Under the pieces are notes generated by a model. That model was not told the DNA's origin. It made no database searches and was given only the letters and a program-made list of their open reading frames with translations. A program made the position numbers and the translations under genes. From Caldilineaceae bacterium (GTDB lineage: Bacteria > Chloroflexota > Anaerolineae > Caldilineales > Caldilineaceae), in NCBI GenBank assembly GCA_020634755.1, contig JACKBC010000002.1:124001-188000 (forward strand): 64,000 nt of DNA, in the 5' to 3' direction. Of the stretch, positions 1-8,616 are shown in pieces; position 1 is the stretch's first letter; every line of letters begins with the position of its first letter.

Positions 1-1877
1 TTGCCGTCAAAGACGTTGCTATACTGCTCGCGATACATCTCTGGCTTTAGGCTGCGGCGAATGGCGCTCTGGATTTCCTCTTGCGAAGGCCACACATCGC
101 GCAAATAGACCGGCTCGTCGTTGGGATCATATCCCAGCGGCTCGTTTTCCAGATCAATGTTGGTTGTACCCGCAATGGCAAAGGCCACCACCAGCGGCGG
201 TGAAGCCAGGAAATTGGCGCGCGTGTATGGGTTCACGCGACCTTCAAAATTGCGATTGCCGCTCAACACAGCCGAAGCGACCAGATCGCCTTTGCTAATG
301 GCCTGGCTAATATGTTCGGGCAGCGGACCGCTGTTGCCAATACAGGTGGTACAGCCATAGCCCACTGTGTGGAAATTAAGCGCTTCCAAATAGGGCGTCA
401 ATCCGGCTTCATCCAAATAGCGCGTCACCACCTGGCTGCCGGGAGCCATGCTGGTCTTTACCCAGGGCTTTACATCCAGCCCACGTTCCACCGCCTTCTT
501 GGCCAACAGCCCGGCCCCCACCATCACGCTGGGGTTACTGGTGTTGGTGCAAGAAGTAATGGCCGCAATGACCACGCTGCCGTGGGTCAGCTCAAAACTT
601 TGGCCGCCGTGCTCAATCTCAACGCGTGTATCCAGCGCCTCTTTTTCCAGACCAAAGCCGCGTGCACCCACCGGCGAAGTGAGGAACGAAGCCCAATCGC
701 GCTTCAGATTGGCCAAATCAATGCGGTCCTGTGGTCGCTTGGGGCCGGCAAGACTGGGGCGTACGGTGCTCATGTCCAGTCCCAGCGTATCGCTGAAAAT
801 CGGGTCGGGTGAATCGTCGGTGCGGAAAAGCCCTTGCGCTTTGGTATATTGCGCCACCAGATCCACCTCTTCTTCGGTGCGTCCGGTACCGATCATATAG
901 CGCAACGTCTCTTCATCCACGGGGAAGAAGCCAATCGTAGCGCCATACTCAGGCGCCATGTTGCCAATGGTGGCGCGGTCAGCCAGGCTCAGCTTGGAAA
1001 GACCCGGTCCGTAGAATTCAACAAATTTGCCCACCACGCCCTTTTTACGCAGCATCTCTGTGACCGTCAACACCAAGTCGGTGGCGGTGGCGCCATCGGG
1101 CAGCGCCCCGCTCAATTTAAAGCCAACCACCTCGGGCAGCAGCATGTAAATAGGCTGCCCCAACATAACGGCCTCGGCCTCAATACCACCCACACCCCAG
1201 CCCAGCACGCCCAATCCGTTAATCATCGTGGTGTGGCTATCGGTGCCCACTAGCGAATCGGGATAGGCAATGGGCGAACCATTGTAGGGCGTGCGCATGA
1301 CGCACTTGGCCAGAAATTCCAGATTGACTTGATGCACAATGCCCGTAGCCGGCGGCACCACACGGAAGTTATCAAAGGCTTCCTGGCCCCATTTGAGAAA
1401 TTCATAGCGTTCAAGGTTGCGCTCAAATTCGCGTTCGGCATTGTAGAACAGCGCAAAGCGGCTGCCAAAACGGTCCACCTGCACGCTGTGATCAACGACC
1501 AAATCAACCGGCACCAGGGGATTGACCTTTTTGGGGTCGCCGCCCAAGCGGTGCATGGCGCTGCGCAAAGCCGCCAGATCCACTACGCTGGGCACACCGG
1601 TGAAATCTTGCAGCACAACGCGCGCCGGCTTAAAGGGAATTTCAACTTTACCGGCCGTTTCCGGTCCCCACTTGGCAATGGTCTCGACGGCTTCTTTGGT
1701 GATCTCAAAGCCATCAGCTTGACGCAAGGCAGCTTCCAATAGCACCTTGATTGAAAAGGGCAGGCGCGAAATGTCGGCCACCCCTTGCTTTTCTAATGCA
1801 TCCAAGCGAAAATAGACAGCCTCACCGCTGCCTGTATCAAACGTATCTTTTGCCTGGAAGAAATCCTGTGTGGGCAT
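1..1877 (-). CDS. acnA: Aconitate hydratase, AcnA/IRP type (3' end outside window)
   Basis: Aconitase interconverts citrate and isocitrate in the TCA cycle using a 4Fe-4S cluster. The minus-strand frame is open from ATG at 1877 to the window edge (625 residues; the last part of the swivelling domain is missing). The three cluster cysteines are visible: C443 in SCTNTSNP, and C509 and C512 in GYGCTTCIGNSG, close to the usual AcnA positions. Other family motifs include DFTGVPSVVDLAA, VDHSVQ and VGTDSHTTMINGLGV. The start is preceded by AAAGGAAC at a normal distance. No stop or frameshift is seen. The gene stands alone, divergent from the isomerase gene at 2452. Shadow frames on the plus strand look open only because of the codon bias. 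The family assignment is firm; the AcnA type follows from length and motif spacing. Confidence 0.96.
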   Translation of the reverse strand, partial: MPTQDFFQAKDTFDTGSGEAVYFRLDALEKQGVADISRLPFSIKVLLEAALRQADGFEITKEAVETIAKWGPETAGKVEIPFKPARVVLQDFTGVPSVVDLAALRSAMHRLGGDPKKVNPLVPVDLVVDHSVQVDRFGSRFALFYNAEREFERNLERYEFLKWGQEAFDNFRVVPPATGIVHQVNLEFLAKCVMRTPYNGSPIAYPDSLVGTDSHTTMINGLGVLGWGVGGIEAEAVMLGQPIYMLLPEVVGFKLSGALPDGATATDLVLTVTEMLRKKGVVGKFVEFYGPGLSKLSLADRATIGNMAPEYGATIGFFPVDEETLRYMIGTGRTEEEVDLVAQYTKAQGLFRTDDSPDPIFSDTLGLDMSTVRPSLAGPKRPQDRIDLANLKRDWASFLTSPVGARGFGLEKEALDTRVEIEHGGQSFELTHGSVVIAAITSCTNTSNPSVMVGAGLLAKKAVERGLDVKPWVKTSMAPGSQVVTRYLDEAGLTPYLEALNFHTVGYGCTTCIGNSGPLPEHISQAISKGDLVASAVLSGNRNFEGRVNPYTRANFLASPPLVVAFAIAGTTNIDLENEPLGYDPNDEPVYLRDVWPSQEEIQSAIRRSLKPEMYREQYSNVFDG

Positions 1878-2260
1878 GAAAAATTGTTCCTTTCACTATA
1901 TGAGCGGGTGATTAAGGTGGATGCGTTACAACGGCCCTCACACAGTGGCCAACGATAAAAACATGCGGGAATTATACAAGCGCAGAGCCAGCATTGCTTG
2001 ATTTGTGCACATTCCTATCCTGATGTTCCACCGGCGCTGCGTAAATTGTGATAGTCTTATTATGATACCAGCATCACCCAAAAGAGGGTAATTATCGCGG
2101 CGTTGGGAGCACTTGAGATGCCAACGCTTTCGAGCGCCTATGCCAGGCCACCCGTACACCTCTTCCGCCCATGCCAATGATTTGACTCGACTTCTTTACG
2201 CTTGACCAAACCCGCTGTTATAATAAAGGCCAACGCCAGAAGTCCTATTTAAAAACTCAC

Positions 2261-2420
2261 GTTACGCAGCGACAGCCAGTCTGCTATACTCAGCTCTGAA
2301 TGAGAACCGGAGTTTTATCACTCCGGTTGAGGCAGTAGAAAACTCCGGTTCTCATCTCAACCGCAGTATAGAGAGAAACAGGAACGTCGGCGAACCGACG
2401 TTCCTCCCGGCTTGCGTAAC
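2261..2420 (-). mobile_element. 76-bp family A repeat (copy 1), split by an inserted 82-bp element
   Basis: The ends read GTTACGCAGCGACAG and CCGGCTTGCGTAAC, a terminal inverted repeat GTTACGC/GCGTAAC. Removing the insert 2287-2368 and one TA leaves 76 bp that match copies at 40136-40211 and 44031-44106 (those two in the opposite orientation). The inner part contains GAACGTCGG facing CCGACGTTC, so the DNA or RNA could form a hairpin. There is no coding capacity; it is a MITE- or REP-like element. Confidence 0.8.
2287..2368 (+). mobile_element. 82-bp family B MITE-like element (copy 1), TA target duplication
   Basis: This 82-bp element begins TACTCAGCTCTGAATGAGAAC and ends CATCTCAACCGCAGTA. 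It is flanked by TA at 2285-2286 and 2369-2370. The uninterrupted host sequence in the copies at 40136 and 44031 has a single TA at this position, so the TA was duplicated on insertion. The inner arms (GAGAACCGGAGTTTT and AAAACTCCGGTTCTC) are inverted. A second 82-bp copy lies at 28763-28844. TA duplication is typical of elements moved by IS630/Tc1-mariner transposases; no such transposase gene is in the window. Confidence 0.82.
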
Positions 2421-2451
2421 ATAAGATTCTAAGTTTTGCAAAGGAGCGAAC

Positions 2452-3279
2452 ATGTCCCAATCAAACTCTCCCCGCCTTTCTGTCTCCACCTGGAGTTTGC
2501 ACCGCACGCTGGGCAAACCCGCCATTTACGGTCCTGGCCAAAGTGGTCCCGGCGCCAATGGCGCCAACGGTGGGCTGCCGCTGCATGAGCTGCCCGCCCG
2601 GCTTGCCGAATTTGGCATCCACACGCTAGAAATTTGCCACTTTCACTTGCCCAGTACGGATGATGATTATTTAAAAAAGCTGCGCGGCGCGCTGGATAGG
2701 GCAGGCATCGAACTTTGGTCGCTGCTCATTGACGGCGGCGATTTGACCGATTCCGCCAATGCCGACCGCGATCAGGCCTGGATTGCCGACTGGATCGGCG
2801 TGGCCGGCAAACTGGGCGCCAAAAATACGCGCGTAGTGGCCGGCAAATCTGAACCCACCCCCGCTACACTGGAGCAAAGCCGCACGCGCATGAGCCAGCT
2901 TTTGGCCGTGGGCCAAGCGGCTGGCGTGCGCATTATGACCGAAAACTGGCTGGGGCTCATGTCCAATGCCGAATCGGTACTTTGGCTGCTGGAAAAGCTG
3001 GACGGGCAAGTCGGCCTTTGCGTCGATTTTGGCAACTGGCGCGGCCCCAATAAATATGAAGAGCTGGCTGCCATTATGCCCCACGGCGACTCCAGCCACG
3101 CCAAAGCCTCGTTCCTGGACGAGCGTACGCTGGATCGCGATGATTACGTGCGCTGCCTGGATCTGGCCAAAACCGCCCATTTCGCTGGGCCGCACACGTT
3201 GATCTACGACGGGCCCAACAACGACGAGTGGTTCGGGCTCTCGGTCGAGCGCGATGTAGTGCAGCCCTATTTGTCATGA
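2452..3279 (+). CDS. Sugar phosphate isomerase/epimerase family protein (xylose isomerase-like TIM barrel)
   Basis: This 275-residue protein resembles the AP-endonuclease-2/xylose-isomerase-like TIM-barrel family, whose members isomerise or epimerise sugars and inositols with a divalent metal. Visible family features are the opening SVSTWSLHRTLG, the strand LEICHFHLPS near residue 60, the central TENWLGLMSN, and VGLCVDFGNWRG with a likely metal-binding Asp. The last third contains HAKASF, where this family often has a metal-ligand His. The ATG has AAAGGAG 7 nt upstream. It is the first of a plus-strand group with an FAH-family enzyme and an alcohol dehydrogenase, which suggests a sugar or sugar-acid breakdown route. 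The exact substrate cannot be told from sequence. Confidence 0.85.
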   Translation: MSQSNSPRLSVSTWSLHRTLGKPAIYGPGQSGPGANGANGGLPLHELPARLAEFGIHTLEICHFHLPSTDDDYLKKLRGALDRAGIELWSLLIDGGDLTDSANADRDQAWIADWIGVAGKLGAKNTRVVAGKSEPTPATLEQSRTRMSQLLAVGQAAGVRIMTENWLGLMSNAESVLWLLEKLDGQVGLCVDFGNWRGPNKYEELAAIMPHGDSSHAKASFLDERTLDRDDYVRCLDLAKTAHFAGPHTLIYDGPNNDEWFGLSVERDVVQPYLS

Positions 3280-3413
3280 ATGCCCAGTTAGCATGAACCA
3301 TTAGGCCATTTCAGGAACGATGTACCAAATCTTAAACCGCAACTTGAGAAAACCAGAATAAAATTCTGTAAAATCTGCGATTCAAATCATCGCTCAAAAC
3401 GAGGAGGAAATCG

Positions 3414-4250
3414 ATGTCTCGATACTATCTGACCCGGCATGCTGCGTCCAATGGCGCAGCAAACGGCGCGCGCTGGGCGCTCAACGGACGCTATTTACCG
3501 GCCAGCATCAACCTATCCCTACTCATGGAATTGCCCAAAGCGGCGCTAGCGGGCATGCTGGATGCACTGCCCCTGGGCGCTGCCGCCGACGCGCCCGCAC
3601 TGGCTCCGGTTGAAGCGGGCCAGGAAATATGGGCCAGCGGCGTGACCTATCTGCGCAGCCGCCAAGCGCGCGAAAGTGAATCGTCGGTGGCCGATGTCTA
3701 TCAGCGCGTCTACGATGCCGAGCGCCCCGAAATTTTCATGAAGGCCGCGGGCTGGCGCGCCGTGGGCAATGGCGACCAATTTCGCATTCGCAAAGACAGC
3801 CAGTGGAACGTGCCCGAGCCGGAGCTGGTGCTGGTGATCAACCGCCAAGGCGAAATTATAGGCTATACAGCGGGGAACGACGCCTCGTCACGCGATATTG
3901 AGGGCGAAAACCCGCTCTATCTGCCGCAGGCCAAAGTCTACAATCAATCCTGCGTCGTGGGGCCGGGCATTCTGCTGGCCGATGTGGACGCGCTGTCCAA
4001 CGTGCCGATCAGCCTGGAAATACGGCGCGGCGGCGCGGTGGCCTTTGAAGGCGAAACCAGCACCAACAACATGAAGCGCAATTTTCAAGAGCTGGCCGAC
4101 TATCTCTTTATGGAGGTCGCTTTCCCGCACGGCGCTTTGCTCATGACCGGCACCGGCATTGTGCCCGGCGACGATTTCACGCTCCAACCCGGCGACATGG
4201 TGAAGATCACCGTAGGCGAATTGACAATCGAAAACGAAACAGCGCAATGA
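3414..4250 (+). CDS. Fumarylacetoacetate hydrolase (FAH) family protein, possibly a keto-deoxy sugar acid dehydratase
   Basis: A 278-residue protein with the FAH fold in its C-terminal two-thirds: VTYLRSRQAR, RPEIFMKAA, the acidic pair in PEPELVLVIN, then GYTAGNDASSRDIE and PLYLPQAKVYNQS. The family hydrolyses or dehydrates acidic keto compounds using Mg or Mn bound by Glu/Glu/Asp. The combination of GNDASSRDIEGEN with PLYLPQAKVY resembles 2-keto-3-deoxy-D-arabinonate dehydratase-type members rather than true fumarylacetoacetases, but this is an inference. GAGGAGG lies 6 nt before the ATG. A 134-bp spacer separates it from the isomerase gene. Neighbouring isomerase and dehydrogenase genes fit sugar-acid catabolism. 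Confidence 0.85.
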   Translation: MSRYYLTRHAASNGAANGARWALNGRYLPASINLSLLMELPKAALAGMLDALPLGAAADAPALAPVEAGQEIWASGVTYLRSRQARESESSVADVYQRVYDAERPEIFMKAAGWRAVGNGDQFRIRKDSQWNVPEPELVLVINRQGEIIGYTAGNDASSRDIEGENPLYLPQAKVYNQSCVVGPGILLADVDALSNVPISLEIRRGGAVAFEGETSTNNMKRNFQELADYLFMEVAFPHGALLMTGTGIVPGDDFTLQPGDMVKITVGELTIENETAQ

Positions 4251-4345
4251 TTTATTGCTGTATTGCGGTATTGCTTTATCTTTCAAGGCAAGAACTAATG
4301 ATACAGCAAACAGCAATACAGCAATAAGCAATACAGCAATAAAAG
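4251..4345. repeat. Short-period AGCAATAC-type repeat with inverted halves
   Basis: The spacer between the FAH and dehydrogenase genes is built of repeats of a TTGCTGTATTG-like word in its first half and its complement (ACAGCAATA, three copies) in its second half, so the transcript could form a long A+U-rich hairpin. It might be a transcription pause or mRNA-stability element. No function is proven. Confidence 0.55.
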
Positions 4346-4352
4346 GAATCTT

Positions 4353-5459
4353 ATGATGAAAATGAGAGCAGCCGTGGCCCGAGAGCTTAATCAGCTGGCC
4401 GTGGAAACTGTGGAGTTAGACTCGCCCAAGGATGACGAGGTATTGGTGCGCATTCGGGCGGCGGGCGTCTGCCATTCCGATCTGCACACGCTGCGCGGAG
4501 AGCTGCGGGCGCGTCCCCCCATTGTGCTGGGCCACGAGGGCGCCGGCATTGTGGAGCAGGTGGGCGCCAGCGTGACCAGCGTCAAGCCGGGCGACCGCGT
4601 GATGATCAACTGGCTGCCGTCATGCGGCGTCTGCAAAACCTGCTTGGATGACCATCCATCGCTGTGCGAAACATTTCCCGGCACCGTTTTTCAGGGACTG
4701 CTGCGCGATGGCTCGTCGCGTCTGCACACCGAAGATGGCCTAACGCTCAAACACTTTCTCAGCGCGGCCACCATGGCCGAATATGTGGTGGTGCCGCAGG
4801 CGGGCGCCATTCCTGTGCCGGACGATGTGCCCTTTGATGTGGCTGCGGTTATCGGCTGCGCCGTCATGACCGGCGTAGGTGCGGTCATCAACACGGCCCA
4901 GGCGCGGCCCGGCCGTTCGGCGGTAATCATTGGCTGTGGCGGCGTGGGGCTGTGCATTGTCATGGGCGCGGTGCTGGCCGGCTGCCACCCCATCATTGCC
5001 GTGGACGTGCTGGAGAGCAAGCTCAACTTTGCCCGGGAAATGGGCGCCACGCACACCATCAACGGCAAAGAGGTCGACGCGGTCAAAGAGATCCTCAAAA
5101 TGACCGGCGGCGGCGCCGACTATGTGTTCGATAGCGTGGGCATGCCCATGACCATGGAGCAGGCGGTACGCGCCACCGGCAACTATGGCGCGACCGTGGT
5201 CACCGGCATGCACGACGTATTGCAGCCGGTGCCGCTGCCGGTGGGACCGATTATCTTTCAGAACAAACGCTTCCTGGGCTCATTTGTGGGCTCCAGCAAA
5301 CCACAGACCGATCTGCCGCGCTTGGTAGAACTATACCGCGGCGGTCGCCTCCCGCTGGATAAATTGATCAGCAAGCACTATACGCTGGATGATGTAAACA
5401 CTGCTTTTGACGACATGGTGGCCGGCTCGGTCGCGCGCGGCGTGCTGATGCTGGATTGA
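4353..5459 (+). CDS. Zinc-dependent alcohol dehydrogenase (MDR superfamily)
   Basis: A 368-residue medium-chain NAD(P)-dependent dehydrogenase. The catalytic zinc ligands are C40 in GVCHSD and H61-E62 in GHEGAGIVE. The structural zinc site has the classic spacing C91, C94, C97 and C105. The Rossmann loop is GCGGVGLC near residue 195, followed by the nucleotide-selecting acidic residue in IIAVDV. Length is normal for class III/formaldehyde-dehydrogenase-like alcohol dehydrogenases. Two adjacent ATGs (4353, 4356) follow AAAGGAATC; the first is used here. It probably oxidises or reduces an intermediate of the pathway encoded by the two upstream genes, since all three are co-directional. The substrate is unknown. 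Confidence 0.92.
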   Translation: MMKMRAAVARELNQLAVETVELDSPKDDEVLVRIRAAGVCHSDLHTLRGELRARPPIVLGHEGAGIVEQVGASVTSVKPGDRVMINWLPSCGVCKTCLDDHPSLCETFPGTVFQGLLRDGSSRLHTEDGLTLKHFLSAATMAEYVVVPQAGAIPVPDDVPFDVAAVIGCAVMTGVGAVINTAQARPGRSAVIIGCGGVGLCIVMGAVLAGCHPIIAVDVLESKLNFAREMGATHTINGKEVDAVKEILKMTGGGADYVFDSVGMPMTMEQAVRATGNYGATVVTGMHDVLQPVPLPVGPIIFQNKRFLGSFVGSSKPQTDLPRLVELYRGGRLPLDKLISKHYTLDDVNTAFDDMVAGSVARGVLMLD

Positions 5460-5482
5460 AAGATTGTTCATTTGGGTAATGG

Positions 5483-5551
5483 AGAGTACGGTGCACGGCG
5501 TCTACCCCGTTCAAACTTGTAATCGGCATCTATGCCTTGTGTCGTACTCAA
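5483..5551. repeat. Imperfect inverted repeat with GCACGGCGTCTACC core
   Basis: The segment is bounded by GAGTACGG and CGTACTC and contains GCACGGCGTCTACC followed by a CGGCAT word. A related sequence with the same core, followed by CGAGGCAT, lies at about 14752-14816 before potD. Both are intergenic, which suggests a divergent repeat family of low copy number. Confidence 0.4.
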
Positions 5552-5572
5552 AGCCCCTTTTACTGAAGGTCA

Positions 5573-7315
5573 GTGACCGACTCACCATCTTCACGAGATT
5601 GGAACCACATGTCTTTAAACGTTAAGAATCTGCTGCCTGCGTTGGCAGCTTATGTAGAACAGACGCGCCATTGGCAAATCACTCGAGCAGACCACCCAGC
5701 GGCAGGGGCAATCGTAAACCCCGATTACGACATTGGCGATCCCAAGGCAACCGAGGCATTTATGGTGGGGTGCGCCTATTTGCGCCTGATTACCGGAGAC
5801 GCTGACGAAGCGCTGTGGGGGCAGGCGCTGGCGGCAGCCGATGCGTTGATTCGCTTTCAGCGCCCCAGCGGCCTCATCGACCTGATCAACGTAAATTACG
5901 ACTCGAGCCCGGACACCGGCTTTACCGTGCAGCGGCTCTGCGCCCTGATGCAGCTGGCGCAGGAGCAGGCCACACAAGATGCACAGTGGTCTTTGCTGTG
6001 GGAAAAGCTGGCGCGCTTTGTGCGTGCGGCCACGCCCGGCATTTGCCGCGGCGGCTTTCACACGCCCAATCATCGCTGGGTTATGGTTTCGGCGCTGGTG
6101 CAGGCGCGGGCGCTTTTTCCCGATTTGGATGATGATCACTCCGTGACCAACACGGTCAACACCTATCTGGCCGAAGGCTTTGACATTGATGCCGAGGGCG
6201 CCTTTATTGAACGCAGCGTGGGCGTCTATGATGCAGTAAACACGCGTTCGCTGCTGCTGATTGCCGAACATTGGCCGGATGCCGCGGTGCAGGCCCGCGC
6301 GCTCAACGCCGTGGAAGCCAATCTGCATTTTGATTTGCATCTGCTGCACGCCGACGGCAGCGCTGAAACCGGCCTATCGCGGCGGCAGGATTATGGCACG
6401 CGCGCCGTAGCCACCGGCTTGATCCCCAGCTTGCTCTTGCTGCACCGCTTGCACCCCAACCCGCTGTGGCCTAGTGCCGTGGAAATGCTTTGGCAGCAGG
6501 GCGGCGGTGGCCATCCCAGCGAGCATCTCTTGTGGATCGTGCATGCGCTGTTGCGCTGTGGCGAATCCGGCGAAACCCATGCGCAGCTGCCCGACCGATT
6601 TGCCCGCCATTATCCGCACAACGGCATCTGGCGCGTACGCAATGGAGAACTCAGCGCCTCGGTTTTCCAGGGGGTTACGCGCCTGATGACGCTGACCTAT
6701 GGGGCCGCCGAGTTGAGCAGCGTAAAGATTAGCCAAACCTACTTTGGGCAATATATTGGGCGCTTTGTGGGTGATGCGTTGACCGTGCCGCCACAGGAGG
6801 GCGCAGCGGCGGCGCAGCTCCGCTCCGCGGGGTTGGCCAACCCGCGCCGCCCCGGTTACGAACTGCCGCTGGGCAAGCCCGTTCCGCCCGCGCAGTGGAC
6901 AACCATGCTCGCTGAGCGCCAGATTCGGCGTCTGCCGCCACTGACCGCCGAGCTAACCATTCGGCAAGTGGATAATGGAGATGAGCAAGGCTTTGATCTG
7001 CATTACCAAACATTGGGCGGCATGGACGGCGTCACCGGCCAGATCATGTTTGATTTTGCGCCTGGCGGCATTTGGGAGACAGAAGATACGCGCCTCAAGC
7101 CAGCCGCCGGGCAAACCATCTTTTTAAAGCAGGGCCAAGGCGTCATGCGCTATGGCAGCGATGCCATCTCCATTGGCGCCGGTGCGTATGCGCACGGCAT
7201 GTGGCAAATGCGCGAAGCAGAAACCGCCCCCGAACATGTGCGCATATTGATTACGTTTTGTCTGCCGGTGGATCAGATTTTCAAGCTGCGGGTGCAGAGG
7301 GGCTGGCGGGGATAA
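5573..7315 (+). CDS. Unrecognised 580-residue protein, predicted alpha/alpha-toroid followed by a beta-rich domain
   Basis: No family can be named with confidence. Residues 15-340 are helix-rich with repeated aromatic/Leu pairs (AFMVGCAYLRLITGD, GGFHTPNHRWVM, SLLLIAEHW), as in (alpha/alpha)-barrel glycan-processing enzymes and heparinase II/III-like lyases. Residues 350-580 look beta-rich (GIWRVRNGELSASVFQG, QGVMRYGSDAISIG), as in the C-terminal domain of such lyases. There is no signal peptide, so it is likely cytoplasmic. The start is GTG at 5573 after GAAGG; an internal ATG at 5609 is an alternative. It follows isomerase, FAH and dehydrogenase genes in the same direction, so a role with an oligosaccharide or uronate substrate is plausible but not shown. 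Confidence 0.7.
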   Translation: MTDSPSSRDWNHMSLNVKNLLPALAAYVEQTRHWQITRADHPAAGAIVNPDYDIGDPKATEAFMVGCAYLRLITGDADEALWGQALAAADALIRFQRPSGLIDLINVNYDSSPDTGFTVQRLCALMQLAQEQATQDAQWSLLWEKLARFVRAATPGICRGGFHTPNHRWVMVSALVQARALFPDLDDDHSVTNTVNTYLAEGFDIDAEGAFIERSVGVYDAVNTRSLLLIAEHWPDAAVQARALNAVEANLHFDLHLLHADGSAETGLSRRQDYGTRAVATGLIPSLLLLHRLHPNPLWPSAVEMLWQQGGGGHPSEHLLWIVHALLRCGESGETHAQLPDRFARHYPHNGIWRVRNGELSASVFQGVTRLMTLTYGAAELSSVKISQTYFGQYIGRFVGDALTVPPQEGAAAAQLRSAGLANPRRPGYELPLGKPVPPAQWTTMLAERQIRRLPPLTAELTIRQVDNGDEQGFDLHYQTLGGMDGVTGQIMFDFAPGGIWETEDTRLKPAAGQTIFLKQGQGVMRYGSDAISIGAGAYAHGMWQMREAETAPEHVRILITFCLPVDQIFKLRVQRGWRG

Positions 7316-7368
7316 AAGCGTCCCTCAAACAGACGCTTTGAAATTTACCTGTGCCTTGAACCCACATT

Positions 7369-7452
7369 CATTAGATGGCACCGGCAAGACATAGGGCCGG
7401 ATTCCCCATTCAAGACTAACGCCTGAATCGCCAACACCGTTGCGCTGTACTG
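7369..7452 (-). repeat. 84-bp family C repeat, copy 1
   Basis: Reverse-oriented member of a family whose consensus begins CAGTACACCGCAACGGTGTT and ends TTGCGATCTACTG, so that the ends form an imperfect inverted repeat (CAGTA-n2-nCGCAA). This copy has diverged at one end (CATTAGATGG). It lies between the 580-residue gene and pdxS. Confidence 0.75.
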
Positions 7453-7522
7453 ACATTGTATTATGGAGACCGTCCCGATTGTCACTTGTTGCACATCGAT
7501 TGTCACGGTACAATGTGTGGTA

Positions 7523-7672
7523 CAAAATTTACGAGTTCAGAACTACGATTTACGAGTTGTCTCGTTTTGAACCTTTGGGACCGGCGAGCAACTATACCCG
7601 TATAGCTTCATGTTTCACAATGCGCGCCAAAAATGGATTCGTAAATCGGCCATCGTAAATCCCAAATTTTTT
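7523..7672. repeat. Inverted repeat element with CGATTTACGA arms upstream of pdxS
   Basis: CGATTTACGA at 7546-7555 is exactly inverted at 7639-7648, and weaker matches extend the pairing outward to AAAATTTACGA and CGTAAATCCCAAATTTT. The whole 150 bp has the look of a small palindromic element. It ends about 30 bp before pdxS, so any pdxS promoter must lie in or next to it. Confidence 0.5.
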
Positions 7673-7701
7673 AATCACTAGGGGTGTATCAGGAGGATAC
7701 A

Positions 7702-8610
7702 ATGAACGAGAACAACACAAACGGCAACCATCGCGTATCGACGTTTGCCACCAAGGTAGGGCACGCCCAAATGTTAAAGGGCGGCGTGATTATGGATGTG
7801 GTCACCCCCGAGCAAGCGCGCATTGCCGAAGAAGCGGGCGCCTGCGCCGTCATGGCGCTGGAGCGCGTACCGGCGGATATCCGCAAAGATGGCGGCGTGG
7901 CCCGCATGAGCGATCCCGGCATGATCCGCGAGATCATTGCGTCGGTCACCATTCCGGTCATGGCCAAGGCGCGCATTGGTCACTTTGTGGAGGCGCAGAT
8001 TCTGGAAGCCATTGGTGTGGACTATGTGGACGAAAGCGAAGTGCTGACGCCCGCCGATGAGGATCACCACATCAACAAGCACAAGTTTAACGTGCCGTTT
8101 GTGTGTGGCTGCCGCAACCTGGGCGAAGCGCTGCGTCGCATTGCCGAAGGCGCCGCCATGATCCGCACCAAGGGTGAGGCCGGCACGGGCAACGTGGTGG
8201 AAGCCGTACGCCATGCCCGCACCGTTATGGGCGCCATTCGCCAGCTTCAGACCCTGGACGAAGATGAACTGTTTGCTTATGCCAAAGAGATTCGCGCCCC
8301 TTATGATCTCGTCAAGCAGACCGCTGAGCTGGGCCGGATGCCGGTGGTGAACTTTGCGGCGGGTGGCGTGGCCACGCCGGCGGATGCGGCGCTGATGATG
8401 CAGCTGGGCGTAGATGGCGTCTTCGTCGGCTCTGGCATCTTTAAGAGCGGCGACCCCGTGCGCCGCGGCAAGGCAATTGTGCAGGCCGTGACCCATTATA
8501 ACGACCCCAAGATCATTGCCGAAGTGAGCGAAAATCTGGGCGAGCCCATGGTGGGCATCAACCTGGACACCCTCTCCGAGCAGGAGAAGATGGCGCATCG
8601 CGGCTGGTAA
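7702..8610 (+). CDS. pdxS: Pyridoxal 5'-phosphate synthase subunit PdxS
   Basis: PdxS builds pyridoxal 5'-phosphate from ribose 5-phosphate, glyceraldehyde 3-phosphate and ammonia delivered by PdxT. The 302-residue sequence is nearly canonical. D32 (MDVVTPEQA), K89 (VMAKARIGH) and K157 (RTKGEAGTGN) match the B. subtilis catalytic residues D24, K81 and K149 with a constant offset of 8. The phosphate-binding GVFVGSGIFKS is present near the C-terminus. The start is the ATG after AGGAGG; the frame is open back to a GTG at 7684, but that codon overlaps the ribosome binding site region and is unlikely. pdxT follows after 120 bp in the same direction. Confidence 0.98.
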   Translation: MNENNTNGNHRVSTFATKVGHAQMLKGGVIMDVVTPEQARIAEEAGACAVMALERVPADIRKDGGVARMSDPGMIREIIASVTIPVMAKARIGHFVEAQILEAIGVDYVDESEVLTPADEDHHINKHKFNVPFVCGCRNLGEALRRIAEGAAMIRTKGEAGTGNVVEAVRHARTVMGAIRQLQTLDEDELFAYAKEIRAPYDLVKQTAELGRMPVVNFAAGGVATPADAALMMQLGVDGVFVGSGIFKSGDPVRRGKAIVQAVTHYNDPKIIAEVSENLGEPMVGINLDTLSEQEKMAHRGW

Positions 8611-8616
8611 TGCATG

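Larger units (their letters stand above)
1878..2451. other. Intergenic region between divergent genes, carrying nested short repeats
   Basis: This 574-bp space between divergent acnA and the isomerase gene must hold both promoters. No convincing gene is seen; a 79-codon minus-strand frame at 1938-2177 lacks a ribosome binding site and has no recognisable sequence. Its right half (2261-2420) is a 76-bp repeat interrupted by an 82-bp element. AAAGGAG just before 2452 is the ribosome binding site of the next gene. Confidence 0.6.

Noticed and set aside
121..1742. Several plus-strand frames of 66-166 codons across the first 1.8 kb
   Set aside because: They lie opposite a clear aconitase with all three cluster cysteines and are by-products of its codon bias.
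1938..2177. A 79-codon minus-strand frame in the acnA/isomerase gap
   Set aside because: No ribosome binding site, unlikely composition, and it falls in a promoter region.
4251..4345. The AGCAATAC repeats considered as a CRISPR array
   Set aside because: Units are far too short and have no spacers.
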